Source: Bacilli bacterium
Lineage (GTDB): Bacteria > Bacillota_I > Bacilli_A > ML615J-28 > CAG-313
NCBI GenBank assembly: GCA_017937305.1
Contig: JAGBDV010000002.1
Coordinates: 62,001 to 126,000 of the forward strand
Direction: 5' to 3'
DNA length: 64,000 bases
Numbering within the stretch: position 1 is the first letter of the stretch; each line of letters starts with the position of its first letter. Made by a program: the position numbers and the translations under genes. Of this stretch, positions 62,228-64,000 are shown piece by piece. The notes under the pieces are model-generated. The model was not told the origin of the DNA, ran no database searches, and saw nothing but the letters and a program-made list of their open reading frames with translations.

Positions 62228-62266
62228 TTTAAAATGTCCGCTTTACCAAAATTAGTAAAACGGACA
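62228..62266 (-). terminator. Rho-independent terminator of the YwaF-like gene
   Basis: TGTCCGCTTTAC (62235-62246) pairs with GTAAAACGGACA (62255-62266) with one G-U type mismatch, followed on the minus strand by ATTTTAAAATT. Confidence 0.75.
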
Positions 62267-62287
62267 AATTTGTTATTTATGTATTAT

Positions 62288-62986
62288 CTATTTATTTTTA
62301 TTTAACTTGTTTCTTTTTATTAATTCTACTATTAAAAGAATTATAGCATATACAGTAAGATATATAGGTATCATTACCCATATTGTAAAAATAGTGCCAT
62401 CGATTGCAGGAGCAGTCATATAAAATGGATTATTGAATTTAAGTACACACATTAAAAATGATCCATATGCTAAATATGAAGTAAATCCAAATAATGTACA
62501 ATACCATTTCTTATATGTAAGATGCAGATAATCCATGAAAAATACTAAAATTATAACAATAGCAGACCAAGTATGATGCATCATACCAAGAATTGTTGGC
62601 TGATACAAAAATGAAGGGTTTTGACCAATAAAATTTGGATAAAATGTAGTTATTACTCCTCCACCTAATGCAATAAGCCAAATAAAATGTAATATTTTAT
62701 TGTCTTTTTTCCCAATAAGTAGCGATATTGATAAAACATAACTTGATGTACTACATACACTATCAGTTATTAATTTCATCCAATCTGCTTTTTCATATTC
62801 GAATACTAACGCAAGTCTATTAGTAAATATAATTATAAATAATATCGCTGCTGCAATTTTAATAACTATTGTTTTTTCTTTATCTGTTTTTGCCAATCTT
62901 TTTGCTAATATACAAGCAATAATAGCAACTGTAATACTAACTAATATATATATTAAGTGTTCTTTTCCAAATACTTGTGGATTCAT
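62288..62986 (-). CDS. YwaF-like integral membrane protein (TIGR02206 family)
   Basis: A 232-residue protein with about seven membrane segments. The N-terminus FGKEHLIYILVSI and the central MMHHTWSAIVIILVFF and YLAYGSFLM segments match the YwaF/TMEM164-like family. Function unknown. No partner gene is adjacent. A conserved His pair in MMHH could be functional. Confidence 0.7.
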   Translation of the reverse strand: MNPQVFGKEHLIYILVSITVAIIACILAKRLAKTDKEKTIVIKIAAAILFIIIFTNRLALVFEYEKADWMKLITDSVCSTSSYVLSISLLIGKKDNKILHFIWLIALGGGVITTFYPNFIGQNPSFLYQPTILGMMHHTWSAIVIILVFFMDYLHLTYKKWYCTLFGFTSYLAYGSFLMCVLKFNNPFYMTAPAIDGTIFTIWVMIPIYLTVYAIILLIVELIKRNKLNKNK

Positions 62987-63100
62987 ACTCTCACCTTTTG
63001 TTTCTTTTTTTACAATTTACCATATTTTAGAAATATTTACAATAGTAAACTGATTAGAATGCTTTTTTTAATAATTAGAATGCAGGTGTTTAATTTTTTA

Positions 63101-63137
63101 TATATAAAAGACTTCATATAAAATATGAAGTCTTTAG
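63101..63137 (-). terminator. Rho-independent terminator of the small operon
   Basis: Perfect 12-bp arms AAAGACTTCATA (63107-63118) and TATGAAGTCTTT (63124-63135); a T-rich tract follows on the minus strand. Confidence 0.8.
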
Positions 63138-63150
63138 TTTAATTTAGTAT

Positions 63151-63300
63151 TTATTCAAATACTGCATATAATGTTACATCACCCATAGTTCCTGCAGGAA
63201 GTTGAGTAAATGTTGTAGTTGATGAAGCTTCTAGTGCCCATCCTTTAAATGTTTTCTTTTCTTCACTTTCTAAATATTTTAATAATTCTTCTTTATTCAT
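63151..63300 (-). CDS. 49-residue leaderless protein with half an InlB B-repeat
   Basis: A short gene below usual size cut-offs: MNKEELLKYLESEEKKTFK, then the second half of a B-repeat (FKGWALEASSTTTFTQLPAG, ending GDVTLYAVFE). AAGGT lies about 8 bases before the ATG and the gene starts 11 bases after the next gene, so it belongs to the small operon. No signal is present, so the half-repeat is in the cytoplasm. The coding signal is good, but the function is unknown. Confidence 0.7.
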   Translation of the reverse strand: MNKEELLKYLESEEKKTFKGWALEASSTTTFTQLPAGTMGDVTLYAVFE

Positions 63301-63311
63301 AAAATAATACC

Positions 63312-63629
63312 TTATTTTTTGATTGGATAAACATAAAATAATTCATTTTTACTAAATAATTCTATATAATAATTTATATTATTATCATTTATTTTACTAA
63401 CTTCTATTATTTTAGTTTCTGTTATATTTTGTTTTATTTCTTTTTTTAAAATCAGAATTTTACAGATAAAATTTACAATATTTAAAAAGAAAAAGAATGA
63501 TAGTATATAAAATATTATTTTTATAACAATATTTTCAATTTTAAAATTAATTAAAAATAAAAAACAACCAAGAAAATTTAAAGCAACGAAGTAACTTTTA
63601 GATTCTTTATACATTTTTATTAAATTCAT
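63312..63629 (-). CDS. Small membrane protein of unknown function
   Basis: A 105-residue protein with two membrane helices (about 13-30 and 33-56) and a short soluble C-terminus. It follows the edge gene by 11 bases and precedes the 49-residue half-repeat gene by 11 bases, so the three form an operon. I do not recognise it. Confidence 0.55.
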   Translation of the reverse strand: MNLIKMYKESKSYFVALNFLGCFLFLINFKIENIVIKIIFYILSFFFFLNIVNFICKILILKKEIKQNITETKIIEVSKINDNNINYYIELFSKNELFYVYPIKK

Positions 63630-63640
63630 ATTTTAATTAC

Positions 63641-64000
63641 CTACATTTTCTCAATTTCTAACATTAGTTCTTTTAAAACATAAATTGTTTCGTATCTTTT
63701 CTTAACAGATATTGATCTTAAAATATCATTTAAATTATTATCTTTAAATATATTTATTATATATTCATCATTATCTTGATAATAATTCATAGCTATAGCA
63801 TATCCATTTTTGTATTTAACAAAAAATGAATCTTTATTATTTTTTTTAGTTATATATATTAAACTACAATTTTCATATGGTAAATTAGAAAATATACTAC
63901 TAAATTTTAAATTATCCTGAGTTGTTGTTATTGTTAAAACAATACATAGAATAAATAGAATGAAAAATAGCACAACAAAAATCGAACAAAATAGATTTTT
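63641..64000 (-). CDS. Membrane-anchored protein of unknown function, start outside the window
   Basis: The frame stays open to the window edge, so the true start is beyond 64000. A GTG at 63973 could also serve as start. A hydrophobic helix at the N-terminus (VVLFFILFILCIVLTI) is followed by a soluble domain of about 90 residues. I do not recognise it. Its neighbours downstream are the small membrane protein and the half-repeat protein. Confidence 0.55.
   Translation of the reverse strand, partial: KNLFCSIFVVLFFILFILCIVLTITTTQDNLKFSSIFSNLPYENCSLIYITKKNNKDSFFVKYKNGYAIAMNYYQDNDEYIINIFKDNNLNDILRSISVKKRYETIYVLKELMLEIEKM

Noticed and set aside
1-64000. UGA read as tryptophan, as in Mycoplasma
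   Set aside because: Intact genes use UGG for Trp throughout and contain no in-frame UGA; the in-frame UGAs seen are in the broken subtilase, which also has frameshifts and UAA stops.

Overview
The window is a low-GC (clearly AT-rich), gene-dense bacterial chromosome segment. It looks like an anaerobic, gut- or rumen-type member of the Bacilli close to the Mollicutes (RF39, Acholeplasmatales or Anaeroplasmataceae-like). The grounds are inference from gene content and base composition: AT-rich DNA, Gram-positive style AGGAGG ribosome sites and U-tract terminators, an electron-bifurcating [FeFe] hydrogenase, lipoproteins built from Listeria-Bacteroides (InlB B) repeats, a YybS-like protein, YitT, DegV and YqeY. 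UGA is not read as Trp: all Trp codons in intact genes are UGG. UGA is also almost absent as a stop, with at most one case in about 50 genes. No rRNA, tRNA, CRISPR array, prophage or insertion sequence was seen.

Layout. 1-2.9 kb: an ion transporter (cut by the edge), an SGNH hydrolase, a decayed subtilase and a small lipoprotein. 3.2-7.2 kb: a six-gene operon (HAD phosphatase, asparaginase, Sfp-type phosphopantetheinyl transferase, a leaderless helical/B-repeat protein, nitroreductase, YqeY). 7.4-8.4 kb: gapA. 8.6-14.6 kb: a MATE pump, a HepT/MntA-type toxin-antitoxin pair with an HTH fused to the antitoxin, and a heterodimeric ABC exporter. 14.8-19 kb: a 1394-residue lipoprotein ending in a peptidoglycan amidase. 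19-25 kb: an ABC importer (no ATPase seen) divergent from a Crp/Fnr regulator, a Fur-family regulator with a metal exporter, a cytidylate-kinase-like protein and an M18 aminopeptidase. 25-34.3 kb: two more amidase lipoproteins (2065 and 970 residues). 34.5-38.7 kb: hydABC. 38.9-45.7 kb: RluA-type pseudouridine synthase, serS, a leaderless amidase, an FAD protein, hpt and a GGDEF protein. 45.8-53.5 kb: membrane proteins, CBS protein, MFS and MATE transporters, YitT and a MATE remnant. 53.6-57.3 kb: MazG-like, a membrane-anchored phosphodiesterase-fold protein, an ECF S component plus DUF4430 protein under a cobalamin riboswitch, and an esterase. 57.4-64 kb: DegV, TetR, a riboswitch remnant, zinc-ribbon membrane proteins, an acyltransferase, a YwaF-like protein and a small operon that includes a 49-residue half B-repeat protein.

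The most distinctive content is a family of four amidase_2 proteins. Three are giant surface lipoproteins and one has no signal. All keep the His/His/Lys-x-Cys active-site pattern and share a C-terminal tail. Several InlB B-repeats in the lipoproteins are interrupted by an Ala/Trp/Tyr-rich, probably helical domain that also occurs alone in a leaderless protein (4151-4909). If the host lacks a wall, as many relatives do, these enzymes would act on other bacteria. That would resemble the bacteriolytic habit known for Anaeroplasma bactoclasticum; this is a hypothesis, not shown by the sequence.

Regulatory structure is unusually readable: a Crp/Fnr palindrome centred at -41.5 of the neighbouring promoter, a palindrome inside the spacer of a consensus promoter before the toxin-antitoxin genes, a shared cre-like -35 element before two amidase lipoprotein genes, a TGAGA-N5-TCTCA operator before the Fur-family gene, and an intact plus a decayed cobalamin riboswitch.
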